This document shows positions 35,211 through 43,209 of a DNA stretch of 64,000 nt, one piece after another; the stretch's first letter is position 1, and each line of letters begins with the position of its first letter. The notes beneath the pieces were generated by a model. That model worked only from the letters and a program-made list of their open reading frames with translations, searched no databases and was not told the origin of the DNA. The translations under genes were made by a program, and so were the position numbers. Origin of the DNA: Photobacterium proteolyticum (GTDB lineage Bacteria > Pseudomonadota > Gammaproteobacteria > Enterobacterales > Vibrionaceae); the NCBI RefSeq assembly GCF_001939735.1, contig NZ_MJIL01000084.1, forward strand, positions 62,001-126,000. The letters run 5' to 3'.

Positions 35211-36155
35211 TTACTCAAATGGTGTGTAACGAACGGTGGCATAGCGGTAGTGATTCTGTTTCATCGCTTCTATTACCTGTGAAAGCGCCTGCCGTTTAAG
35301 GTACGCTGCTGATAATCGCCCGACATTGGGCAAATACGGCCTTAGCGGCTCATCATGTTCCAGCAGCACAAACAACTGCGGCACCACAGGCTCGTAAACC
35401 TCAAACAGCCGTGAAACTGTTATACTTTGTTGCGAATGGCTGACATCAGCTTCGATAACTTCCAGTTCTCCAAGCTGACTAATACGTAACAAGGAAACAA
35501 AACGCCGCTTGGTTTGCCACGACAACTCTATCGGTTTGCGGTACTGGCTGAAGCTGTTAAATTGACCATCCAACCGAAGGTGCGACGGTGCCTGCTCAAG
35601 CATGTCCAGCAACTCGCCTCCGCTCAAAGCCACCTGCTCGCGATGGGTTTTCAGCCACCAGCTCTGGCCAAGCCGGACAACATGCCAGTTGCTCATCAGC
35701 CTGAACGCCTCACCAACCCCGTCTACGTTCGGGTGAAGCTGTTTTACCTCTGTAACAGAGGCCGACACTCTTTCTTCGAGTGGGCGAGTATCCAACTGTG
35801 CGACCACCATTTTGTCTCCGCCCTGACATTGGTAATAATCAAAACGAGCGCCATCAAATCGGTTTTGGGAAGAGAACTCTGCCACAGTGGTGAAGCGGGC
35901 ATCAGCCTTACCAGCCACGATTCTTGCCTCTTCACGACTAAACACAAACACCTCCGTGCTATTACTCTGATTAAGGCTCCTAAGCGCCCTTTCTCTGGCA
36001 ATCTGGTAATTTTCTCCCCGGCCTGTCCCGATCAATATTTCTACAGGTTTCCTGAGCGCTCTGGCTTCAATGACGTCGCATTGATGCATTGGCCCCGACT
36101 GCGCACAACCAAGAAAAAGCACTAGAGAGGCTACCCACCCTTTCATCACTGTCAT
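35211..36155 (-). CDS. Putative lipoprotein with LPP20-like region
   Basis: A 314-residue exported protein. The N-terminus MTVMKGWVASLVLFLGCAQS ends in a lipobox (FLGC). An LPP20-like helix-strand unit (LIGTGRGENYQIARERALRS) follows near residue 40, then a less distinctive region with repeated Glu/Gln/Leu strands. The start at ATG 36155 sits just after GGAGAGGGGG; ATG 36146 is possible and the frame opens to 36320. It is the first gene of a leftward trio of lipoproteins and is divergent from the outer-membrane protein gene at 36309. Function unknown. Confidence 0.75.
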   Translation of the reverse strand: MTVMKGWVASLVLFLGCAQSGPMHQCDVIEARALRKPVEILIGTGRGENYQIARERALRSLNQSNSTEVFVFSREEARIVAGKADARFTTVAEFSSQNRFDGARFDYYQCQGGDKMVVAQLDTRPLEERVSASVTEVKQLHPNVDGVGEAFRLMSNWHVVRLGQSWWLKTHREQVALSGGELLDMLEQAPSHLRLDGQFNSFSQYRKPIELSWQTKRRFVSLLRISQLGELEVIEADVSHSQQSITVSRLFEVYEPVVPQLFVLLEHDEPLRPYLPNVGRLSAAYLKRQALSQVIEAMKQNHYRYATVRYTPFE

Positions 36156-36308
36156 CCCCCCTCTCCTTCTTGCCGTTCTGCCTTGTCGATACCGCCAAAT
36201 TAGCGCCTCGATTTCATTTGTGTTGTGAATGCAAATTTGTGATACCGGATGAGTATCCACAGCGAGGATATGATGCAGAAAATTGCTCGCGTCAGAAGGG
36301 GAAATACG

Positions 36309-37307
36309 ATGGCGATACACACTCAGCGTTGGCTAATGGCCTCACTACTAATGGCGTTATCTGCTAATGGACAGGCAACCAGTACCCGGGCTCTCGGCAT
36401 GGGAGGCGCTTTCGTGGCCCAGGCAAATGATGTCAGTGGTATACCTATTAACCCGGCAGGCATGGCCAGCCTCTCTGAAAGGGGCGTTTTCGAGTTTGCC
36501 CTCGAAGGCAACCAAATCCTGCGCTATAACAACAGCGCAGAGACACCAGAGACTGAAAATATGGAACTCACTTATCTGGGGGCTATGCTGTCGGCATTTG
36601 ATACCGGGCTCGGGCTCTATTGGAGCCAGGATGCCAAAACATCACCGCTATCAGTCCACAACACAACGGATATGGCACAACGAGGCGTGTTGGGTATGGG
36701 GGCCGGAAAAGGATTTTACGACGGAACGATCAAACTGGGGGCGACAATTGACTGGCCGGCCTATACCCTCGAGAGCCAGAATCACACAAGCAGCTCGGCA
36801 GGCGGTTATACAATCGGGACCATTATTCAACTGGCTGATCGGGCATCACTAAGTGCCCATAGCGGATTGCAATACTCACTGAGTGCCGGTGTAACCCAAC
36901 AATCTGATATAGAAGACGATCGCATTCTGAATCGTGCCGAAAGCCTTCGCTATGGTGTCAGCATGGCGCTAAGCGGTCTGTTTGGCAATCAGGTATCCCG
37001 GCTGACCCTCAATGGTGAAGTCGAACAAACCGACATTGACATATACCGCAACATCGAAGATTTAAAGACCTATAAACTGGGTGCAGAGTGGACATTCTTT
37101 TCTATCGGCAATGAACACCTGCAATATACCTTGCGTAGCGGTATCCGCCAGTTTGATGAGCAAGACCTGAGTAACGCGTTATCCTTTGGTGCGGGGTTAA
37201 ACTGGAAAAGCCACACTATCGAAGTGGCAGGCTGGCAAGAGCCTAGTGAAGACTTCGATGATTACCTAGTGGGCCTTTCCTATACCTTCAGCATGGAAAA
37301 AGATTAA
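36309..37307 (+). CDS. Outer-membrane beta-barrel protein, TraF_2/PorV-like
   Basis: A 332-residue protein with signal peptide MAIHTQRWLMASLLMALSAN cleaved near GQA. The mature start TSTRALGMGGAFVAQANDVS then GIPINPAGMA is the N-terminal plug motif of FadL/PorV/TraF_2-type barrels. Alternating strands continue to the terminal YLVGLSYTFSMEKD. ATG 36309 follows AAGGGG; upstream ATGs at 36249 and after would add residues before the signal peptide. It is convergent with the ketoreductase gene and divergent from the lipoprotein trio, and may act with them as an outer-membrane assembly. The transport role is inferred from the fold only. Confidence 0.83.
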   Translation: MAIHTQRWLMASLLMALSANGQATSTRALGMGGAFVAQANDVSGIPINPAGMASLSERGVFEFALEGNQILRYNNSAETPETENMELTYLGAMLSAFDTGLGLYWSQDAKTSPLSVHNTTDMAQRGVLGMGAGKGFYDGTIKLGATIDWPAYTLESQNHTSSSAGGYTIGTIIQLADRASLSAHSGLQYSLSAGVTQQSDIEDDRILNRAESLRYGVSMALSGLFGNQVSRLTLNGEVEQTDIDIYRNIEDLKTYKLGAEWTFFSIGNEHLQYTLRSGIRQFDEQDLSNALSFGAGLNWKSHTIEVAGWQEPSEDFDDYLVGLSYTFSMEKD

Positions 37308-37345
37308 GACAAACCTAAACGGGGCTCATGCTACTTACAGGCTAT

Positions 37346-38071
37346 TTATATCAACCCGCCGTTCACCGATATCACCTGGCGGGTAACATAAGCAGCAACG
37401 TCTGACATCAAGTAGCCCACCAGCCCCGCGACTTCCTCCGGTTCACCCATGCGGCGCATCGGAATAATGGGTAGAGACTGCTCTTTGACATGTTCTTCCA
37501 CCATGCCGGTATCAATGAGCCCCGGTGCCACACAGTTAACGGTGATTTTGCGTTTCGCCAATTCCAGTGCCAGTGATTTAGATGCTCCTATCACCCCGGC
37601 CTTGGCCGCACTGTAGTTCGTCTGGCCGCGGGTTCCCATAATGCCAGAAACCGACGCCAAGGTCACAATTCGCCCGCCTTTACGCAATTTCACCATTGGC
37701 ATCACGCACGGGTGAAGGACGTTATAAAAACCATCCAGATTGGTATGCACCACGCCGTCCCAATCCTCTTCGCTCATGGCCGGGAACGCCGTATCGCGTG
37801 ATATACCGGCATTGCTGACAACCCCATAATAAGCACCATATTCAGCAATATCAGCCTCAATAACGTCACGACATTGCCGGCGGTCTCGGATATCAAACTG
37901 GATCAGCCGCCCTTCCCCACCCAGTTGCCGGATCTCGGCCAGGGTTAATTCAGCCCCAACGTGATCGCCCATATAATGGACGACGATTGTAAAACCATCT
38001 TTTGCAAGCTGGATGGCAATAGCACGTCCAATACCTTTACTTGCGCCTGTCACTAGCACCTGACGAATCAT
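37346..38071 (-). CDS. 3-oxoacyl-ACP reductase, ApeQ-like
   Basis: Short-chain dehydrogenase of 241 residues. NADPH-binding TGASKGIGRAIAIQLAKDGF (residues 8-27), the NAG motif in VSNAGISRD, and the catalytic Ser-Tyr-Lys set with YSAAKAG near residue 153 are present. The C-terminus VISVNGGLI matches FabG-like proteins. It ends a leftward set of six genes similar to the aryl-polyene (APE) cluster, where ApeQ reduces the beta-keto intermediate on the acyl carrier protein. It overlaps the dehydratase by 4 bp. The family is certain; the APE role rests on neighbours. Confidence 0.88.
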   Translation of the reverse strand: MIRQVLVTGASKGIGRAIAIQLAKDGFTIVVHYMGDHVGAELTLAEIRQLGGEGRLIQFDIRDRRQCRDVIEADIAEYGAYYGVVSNAGISRDTAFPAMSEEDWDGVVHTNLDGFYNVLHPCVMPMVKLRKGGRIVTLASVSGIMGTRGQTNYSAAKAGVIGASKSLALELAKRKITVNCVAPGLIDTGMVEEHVKEQSLPIIPMRRMGEPEEVAGLVGYLMSDVAAYVTRQVISVNGGLI

Positions 38072-38532
38072 ATAGGATCCTTTTTTATCGTTTGTTCCAA
38101 CTTTTTCTTTGACGGTATAAATAGGTTCAACTGACTGCTGGCAAGCAAGTTCCCCTGATGTTCTATACGGCAGGCAAACACAGCCATGCCGTTATTTTCC
38201 ATCACTTGCTCGGCATAGATATCCAGCGCCTGGTTTTCTTCAAAAGCACTGCATTCGGCCTGATAGCGACGACAACCAAGCAGAAAACCCACAGGGGATG
38301 CTTCTCCCCGGTTTGCCGCATGGTAGCCCGACCAGCCCGCCACAGTCTGTGCCATCAGCTCGACCCCGACATAGCCGGGAATAACCCGGCTCTCAGTATC
38401 AAAAAACAGATTCTGCTCGCCCACTATTACCCGACAGTGAACATGGCTATCACCAACATCCACCAGCTCGTCAACCAGAGCCATCGGCGACTCATGAGGC
38501 AGCAACTGATGCAAATGAGGATGTTCAGCCAT
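38068..38532 (-). CDS. Hotdog-fold dehydratase, ApeP-like
   Basis: A 154-residue hotdog protein: LLPHESPMALVDELVDVGDS then GYVGVELMAQTVAGWSGYHA (about 53-72), the long central helix of FabZ-like dehydratases. His13 and Glu58 are candidate catalytic residues. In APE clusters ApeP and ApeI dehydrate beta-hydroxyacyl intermediates to give conjugated trans double bonds. It overlaps both neighbours (4 bp with the reductase, 8 bp with the ketosynthase), a strong sign of one polycistron. Cytoplasmic. Confidence 0.83.
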   Translation of the reverse strand: MAEHPHLHQLLPHESPMALVDELVDVGDSHVHCRVIVGEQNLFFDTESRVIPGYVGVELMAQTVAGWSGYHAANRGEASPVGFLLGCRRYQAECSAFEENQALDIYAEQVMENNGMAVFACRIEHQGNLLASSQLNLFIPSKKKLEQTIKKDPI

Positions 38533-39757
38533 GGGTATACCCGAAGATTAAACTGATATTATTTCCGCCGAAGGCAAACGAGTTGCTCAGCAGCGCAGGT
38601 TCAACCAACGGTGTTCCCGGCTTAACCAATGCCACCGGTGCCAGTGACGGATCTATCTGACCGTCATTCACCTGAAACGGTAGTGGCAACTGATAGCGCA
38701 GAACGTGCCAGCAAATGGCGGCTTCTACCGCACTCGCCGCCCCCAGCGTATGACCGGTAAGCGGTTTAGTTGAGCTGACGGGGGTATTGGCGCCGAATAC
38801 ACGGTTAATCGCCTTGGATTCCATGGCATCATTGAGCGGTGTCGATGTTCCATGGGCATTGATGTAGCCAATGCTCTCAGGCTTCATGCCGGCATCATCG
38901 AGCGCCTTGCGCATTGCTTCCTCGGCACCATTACCTTCCGGGTGCGGGGCAGATATATGATGGGCATCGGAGCTGTCTCCGGCTCCTAGCAAAGCAATCG
39001 GCGAGGTGGTGTCAGTATACTCAGAGTCGTCTGCGGCCAGTGACAACAACATGAACGCTGCGGCCTCACCGAGATTTATCCCTTTGCGATTTACGCTGAA
39101 CGGGTTGCAAAATGTATCGGACATGGCCTCCAGCCCACTGAATCCGTTGAGCGTAAATTGACACAGCGAGTCACAGCCACCGACAATCACCGCATCTACC
39201 ATACCAGCCTTGAGCAGCCGCTTGGCAGAGATAAACACTCGTCCGCTCGATGAGCACGCTGTCGAAATCGTATATACAGGGCCACTCAGGTCAAAATAGG
39301 CTGCGATAAACTCACCGAGGTTATTCGCTTCATGCACACTGTAATCAAAGTGCTCCGGCAGTTGACCGGACTCTAAGTTCTCTGTGAGCGCGATTTCACT
39401 ATCAGACGTTCCAGAGGTGCTGGTACCAGCAATAACGGCAACGCGATCACGGCCGTATTTATTAATTGCCTGCTGAATCGGATCGGCAATTTGCAGCAAG
39501 GCAGACAGTGCCAACCTATTATTATAAGCATTATAGATTTGAAGATTTTCGGGGATCTCGGGAAGTTCACCGGCCACTTTACCAATCACGGTATCTGCCC
39601 CGCTATTTAACAAATCGGAGACCGGCTGCAATTGAGGGTATGTTCCATCCCGAAGCCGCTGGTGAATATCCTGATGATTATCACCCAACGCTGAATTAAA
39701 TCCGCACCCGTGAATATAAACTGGTGTAGAGGTGTACTTCGCTATTTTCGTAGTCAT
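38525..39757 (-). CDS. Beta-ketoacyl-ACP synthase, ApeO-like
   Basis: Condensing enzyme of 410 residues. The Cys-His-His triad is complete: C168 in YTISTACSSSGRVF, H302 in INAHGTSTPLND, and H336 in SSTKPLTGHTLGAASAVEA. The length and motifs match KAS I/II-type synthases. In APE biosynthesis ApeO extends an aryl starter with malonyl-ACP; usually a second, partner synthase (ApeR) is present, but none is seen here. It ends overlapping the dehydratase start by 8 bp, and 57 bp lie between it and the thioesterase. Function in APE synthesis is inferred from context. Confidence 0.86.
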   Translation of the reverse strand: MTTKIAKYTSTPVYIHGCGFNSALGDNHQDIHQRLRDGTYPQLQPVSDLLNSGADTVIGKVAGELPEIPENLQIYNAYNNRLALSALLQIADPIQQAINKYGRDRVAVIAGTSTSGTSDSEIALTENLESGQLPEHFDYSVHEANNLGEFIAAYFDLSGPVYTISTACSSSGRVFISAKRLLKAGMVDAVIVGGCDSLCQFTLNGFSGLEAMSDTFCNPFSVNRKGINLGEAAAFMLLSLAADDSEYTDTTSPIALLGAGDSSDAHHISAPHPEGNGAEEAMRKALDDAGMKPESIGYINAHGTSTPLNDAMESKAINRVFGANTPVSSTKPLTGHTLGAASAVEAAICWHVLRYQLPLPFQVNDGQIDPSLAPVALVKPGTPLVEPALLSNSFAFGGNNISLIFGYTHG

Positions 39758-39814
39758 TGCTGTCCTTCGCTTTTTATATTGACGGCGCTTGTATTCAAGG
39801 CTGCCGATGAATCA

Positions 39815-40258
39815 CTAGGCTTGGGCGATCAACGCCTCGACCTTATCGGTAAAAACACGTGGCGAGGCCAGCCGCATTTCATCGTCATCAACGCCAACGG
39901 CCACTTGCACGGTATGCGCCTTGCTCATCCGCTCACCAGTCTCGGCATCTTGGATCAGATAATTGACCCGCAGCCGATCTTCCCACTCCACCAAAGTTGC
40001 TATCACGCGGATTTCGTAATTAAAGGGGATCGCCCTGATGTACTTGATCTGTGCATCGATCACCGGCCAGGTATAACCCGATGCCTTCATCTCGCGGTAA
40101 CCATATTGAAGCTTTTCCATTAACACCCGGCGCGCTTCCTCAAAGAAACGAAAGTAGTTACCGTGGTAGACAATCCCCATCGGATCGGCATCGTTGAAAG
40201 AGGTCACTAAGGTGACTTCTGCACTCAGTGCCGGGCTCTGCATTGAAATGGTGCCCAT
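39815..40258 (-). CDS. 4HBT-type acyl-CoA thioesterase
   Basis: A 147-residue hotdog thioesterase. The 4HBT active-site motif DADPMGIVYHGNYFRFFEEA is near residues 23-42 with the catalytic Asp. ATG 40258 (MGTISMQ) follows AAGGAAGAAAACG; the frame is open to 40339 but that start lies inside the dehydratase. APE clusters carry a thioesterase of this type, thought to release or edit intermediates. It sits between the ApeI-like and ketosynthase genes. Confidence 0.82.
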   Translation of the reverse strand: MGTISMQSPALSAEVTLVTSFNDADPMGIVYHGNYFRFFEEARRVLMEKLQYGYREMKASGYTWPVIDAQIKYIRAIPFNYEIRVIATLVEWEDRLRVNYLIQDAETGERMSKAHTVQVAVGVDDDEMRLASPRVFTDKVEALIAQA

Positions 40259-40295
40259 CGTTTTCTTCCTTACAACTAATACATCAAAACGGCTA

Positions 40296-40679
40296 TTACG
40301 CTGCTTCCAGCCTAATTTTTCCCGAAGAGTGAGTAACACGCTCTTCAGCTCTGTCGGTGACAGAATAAAAACTGAACTGCAACTTCCCTTTTTCCGCGAG
40401 CCAGTTCAGCGACAGCTCGACTATCGAGTCAGGCCGAATGGGTTCCTGAAATTTAATAGCTTCCATACCGCCAAACTCGGAAGGCGTTTTTAATAAGGTC
40501 TTACCGTAGTAGATCGCCCAGTCAATTTGGGTGACACCGGGCAATAACGGGTAGGAAGGAAAGTGCCCCTGAAAATCAACGATATCGGCATCCACCTTGA
40601 GCCGAAGAAGGGCACTGCTGTTCGTAAGCTGGGTATCGATAACGGTCGGCTTGCGTTTATTCACTGTAACTGTGCTCAT
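40296..40679 (-). CDS. Hotdog dehydratase, ApeI-like
   Basis: A 127-residue FabA/FabZ-fold protein. The motif DFQGHFPSYPLLPGVTQIDW (about 35-54) carries the catalytic His40 in the GHFP signature and the LLPGV helix start. This is the ApeI-type dehydratase usually encoded next to the AMP ligase ApeH. It starts 3 bp after the ApeH-like stop, so the two are probably coupled. The active-site acid is less clear than the His. Confidence 0.85.
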   Translation of the reverse strand: MSTVTVNKRKPTVIDTQLTNSSALLRLKVDADIVDFQGHFPSYPLLPGVTQIDWAIYYGKTLLKTPSEFGGMEAIKFQEPIRPDSIVELSLNWLAEKGKLQFSFYSVTDRAEERVTHSSGKIRLEAA

Positions 40680-40682
40680 GAG

Positions 40683-42170
40683 TTATTTGAAAAACTTTTC
40701 CAGCTCCCGCACCAGACGTTTCCCCTGGCTATTGAGCGGGATCTCTTCGACCTCACGAAAACGGCGGGGGATCCCGACAGGTTCCAGCCAACGTCTTAAC
40801 TGCTGTCGCACATCGAGCCAGAACTTCCCTTTGCCAATAGTGAGCATATGCTGCTTTCCTTCTGTCGTCAGGGTGATCACGGCAGCAAGCACCACACGCC
40901 TGGAATCATCGACAGTCAACACAGCCGCTTCATCAACCCAACTTAACTGGCAAAGGCGACGCTCCACCTCGGTCAGTGAAATTCGTTTCTCTTCCACCTT
41001 TACAACCCGATCCGAGCGACCATTTAGGGCAAAGTGGCGCTCACCCATTAGTTGGCACTGATCACTGGTCTGATACCAATTATCCGGGTCGATAAAAGGT
41101 GAGCAGACACGCAGGCAACCATCGGCGTTAAGAGCCACATTTATGACATCAAAAACAGTCCATGACGTGCTCGCCTGATGCTGCTGACGATACGCAATCC
41201 CGCCGGTCTCCGTACTACCAAATACTTCAATTGGAAGTTGATTAAACAAAGCATAACTTTGCCTTGCAGCCGCTTCACTCAGCGGCCCGCCGGAAGAGAA
41301 TACGGCGCGGTATGGGCGGGTGGTTTGTTCATCAAACAGGCGCTTAAGCAAAGCTGGACTGGTGATCAAAACCGTATTCGCGGTTGCCTGTGCCATCACC
41401 TGCTCCGGATAACTCAAGTCCTCCCGCCCAAACGGACGACCAGCACAAAGCGGCCATAGAACACGAAAAAGCAAACCATAGATATGCTGGTGAGAGACCG
41501 TGCTGACCACATTTGAGTTGCTGAGCAGATCGCCCCAGGTTTTCTCAAGCTCTACGATCTCGGCATTCACACACTCGAGCGTTTTGGTAACTGCTTTAGG
41601 CTGTCCGCTCGAGCCGGAGGTAAACAAAGTAATGGCCACCTTGTCCAAAGGTAATTCAGAAAGAAGCGGGAATGCGGCAGAGGAAGAGGAATAATCGAAA
41701 CCCTCGTCTGTTGGCTTTGTCTTTGAGCTTAAGGCCAACTCAGGGGTATTGGTAGCGTCAGCGTCAAGTATCGAAGGCATCAACACTTGCTGACCAATGA
41801 ACTTACACAGTTCGAACCTGTCATGAAGCAAGACATCAAAATGAGTAGCCAACTCAGCCAATGCGTCTTCCTGATGATTGCCCGGTAAGATAATGTGCTT
41901 CTTGGCATAGGCTGCTGCTATAAAGGCAACAGAAAAATGGTAACTATCATCAAAACAAAGAGCCCATTTTTCTTGCGGGCTCGCCAATAAAGCCTGGGTT
42001 AACGCTTCTACGTCAACTTTAAATTGAGACCAGCAAACAAAGGAATCGGAGCCGAAGGCAACACTACACTTGTCATCTCGTTCAGCATTCATCAATACTG
42101 ACAACGGGTAAAAAAATGTCTCTGCCCTGCTCACTGCTTTTATATGTTGGATGTCCATATCCGCTTTCAT
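40683..42170 (-). CDS. Acyl/aryl-AMP ligase, ApeH-like
   Basis: Adenylate-forming enzyme of 495 residues. Motif A3 reads ITLFTSGSSGQPKAVTKTLE (about 181-200), A5 reads EVFGSTETGGIAYRQQ, and the C-terminal hinge region has HFALNGRSDRVVKVEEKRIS with GRSDRVVKVEEKR. It should activate an aromatic acid such as 4-hydroxybenzoate or coumarate as starter for aryl-polyene synthesis. It is the first gene of the leftward six-gene set. No aromatic acid-forming enzyme, acyl carrier protein, methyltransferase or MMPL exporter follows. Start 42170 is kept; ATG 42158 is possible. Confidence 0.87.
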   Translation of the reverse strand: MKADMDIQHIKAVSRAETFFYPLSVLMNAERDDKCSVAFGSDSFVCWSQFKVDVEALTQALLASPQEKWALCFDDSYHFSVAFIAAAYAKKHIILPGNHQEDALAELATHFDVLLHDRFELCKFIGQQVLMPSILDADATNTPELALSSKTKPTDEGFDYSSSSAAFPLLSELPLDKVAITLFTSGSSGQPKAVTKTLECVNAEIVELEKTWGDLLSNSNVVSTVSHQHIYGLLFRVLWPLCAGRPFGREDLSYPEQVMAQATANTVLITSPALLKRLFDEQTTRPYRAVFSSGGPLSEAAARQSYALFNQLPIEVFGSTETGGIAYRQQHQASTSWTVFDVINVALNADGCLRVCSPFIDPDNWYQTSDQCQLMGERHFALNGRSDRVVKVEEKRISLTEVERRLCQLSWVDEAAVLTVDDSRRVVLAAVITLTTEGKQHMLTIGKGKFWLDVRQQLRRWLEPVGIPRRFREVEEIPLNSQGKRLVRELEKFFK

Positions 42171-42457
42171 TTCACCTAGCTATGCCACTGATTTATAAAG
42201 TGAGTTCAAGATATAGACACATTGAAAAATACGCAACAGCACTCATATACTGTAGCTAAAGTTTATAGTTGTTTTTTCCTGTCATGCGATGAACTTCACC
42301 CTCTCAGCGGATATAGCTATACCCATATTGATAATCCTATTGTTTTTATTGCTCTATTTTCAGTCAATTATGATGGCAAGGTATGCTCTGTGGATGTGAA
42401 GTCATTAAGGTCATACGCCCTGGCCAAGTAGGGAGATAGGTAGTTAACAACTGCCAT

Positions 42458-42628
42458 ATGAAACCAGCATTAAAAATCAAACCTAAATCACACTTTTGCA
42501 ATAAGCATGAAGCGCCACCAGGCAACGCAGGTACAGCCGTTAACACCAAAATCAGGGTTAGTTGCGATATTAACCAGCAAGGTGAGCATATAGTTTTATA
42601 TAAAATTTTACCCAACACGGATGCTTGA
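42458..42628 (+). CDS. Possible small protein, 56 residues
   Basis: ATG 42458 opens 56 codons starting MKPALKIKPKSHFCNKHEAP and ending YKILPNTDA. There is no clear ribosome-binding site at the usual distance (GGGAGATAGG is too far upstream), and I recognise no family. It may be chance. It lies between the ApeH-like gene and the structured RNA candidate. Confidence 0.3.
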   Translation: MKPALKIKPKSHFCNKHEAPPGNAGTAVNTKIRVSCDINQQGEHIVLYKILPNTDA

Positions 42629-42696
42629 CAAGTTTTATATAATCTTCACTAACAACATTAAGGATTCCTATCGCCTAGCAGTTCGGTATATTGAAA

Positions 42697-42782
42697 CTAA
42701 GCCTTTGGGAACATTCGGATCTAGAGAGTGCATCCTCTCCGAAGTTGGAGCCGAAAGGTGACGTCGTCACACCAAATCTCAG
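42697..42782 (+). ncRNA. Candidate structured RNA leader upstream of a 21-codon ORF
   Basis: CTAAGCCTTTGG (42697-42708) can close with CCAAATCTCAG (42772-42782) as an outer helix with one mismatch and a small internal loop. Inside, TTCGGA (42714-42719) pairs exactly with TCCGAA (42738-42743), and GTGAC (42758-42762) pairs with GTCAC (42766-42770). This three-way junction ends 53 bp before a tiny ORF with a strong ribosome-binding site and terminator. It matches no riboswitch class I know by sequence. Folding was done by eye. Confidence 0.4.
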
Positions 42783-42835
42783 GTTATATATTGATGTTTT
42801 ACGAATGTTAGTAATCTTTGAAAAGGAGTTTAATT

Positions 42836-42901
42836 ATGGCCAAGCGCGTATCTAACAAACGCATCAAAGAAATATTGGACAATGCAAAACCTAAAAAGTA
42901 A
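42836..42901 (+). CDS. Very small basic ORF, 21 residues
   Basis: ATG 42836 opens 21 codons starting MAKRVSNKRIKEILDNAKPK, followed by one more Lys and TAA. AAAAGGAG sits 7 bp before the start, as good as any site in the window, and a strong terminator begins 7 bp after the stop. This makes a real transcription and translation unit likely, either a regulatory small protein or a leader peptide tied to the structured RNA. I know no family for it. Confidence 0.55.
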   Translation: MAKRVSNKRIKEILDNAKPKK

Positions 42902-42908
42902 TCATTGA

Positions 42909-42935
42909 AAAGCCTCCTACCCGGAGGCTTTTTTT
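42909..42935 (+). terminator. Strong intrinsic terminator after the 21-codon ORF
   Basis: AAAGCCTCC (42909-42917) pairs with GGAGGCTTT (42923-42931) around a 5-base loop, followed by a run of T. Confidence 0.88.
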
Positions 42936-43209
42936 ATCCCCTTGCAATATTTGACTAAAACAGTCCACAAATAAACACCAAAAAACCATAATAAATCAAT
43001 AGCACAGTGTGAGTGACTAATTCATAGCAAAAGCTTAATGAAAAAATATAGCCCATCAGCTAAACGGTAACCATCTGTCTTTTCACTCGACTTTTAGAAA
43101 ATTCCTCGCCTTCAAGATCTTCGCCTCACCACTAAGACTGAGAATCAAAACTGAGAATCGTCTCTCTGCCTACACTCCTGTTGGTATTAATACCGTAAAG
43201 GAGCAACCC

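Larger units (their letters stand above)
42171..43209. other. Gene-poor intergenic region between the APE-like set and the CHRD gene
   Basis: About 1 kb. Its left part is AT-rich and holds the promoter of the ApeH-like gene. Three things deserve notice and are listed separately: a weak 56-codon ORF at 42458, a stable three-helix RNA-like fold at 42697-42782, and a 21-codon ORF with terminator at 42836-42935. Open frames at 42222 and 42364 show no coding signs. Confidence 0.5.

Noticed and set aside
37300..37325. GATTAAGAC near the end of the outer-membrane protein gene resembling a stray CRISPR repeat
   Set aside because: Only nine contiguous bases match, and the rest of the repeat is absent.
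42222..42618. Two open frames (69 and 84 codons) after the ApeH-like gene
   Set aside because: No ribosome-binding site, odd composition, and they overlap each other on opposite strands.
42697..42782. Assignment of the structured RNA to a known riboswitch (glycine, lysine, TPP, guanidine, c-di-GMP)
   Set aside because: Fragments such as CCGAAG and CTCAGG recall the glycine aptamer, but the order, spacing and core bases do not fit, and the other classes fit less.
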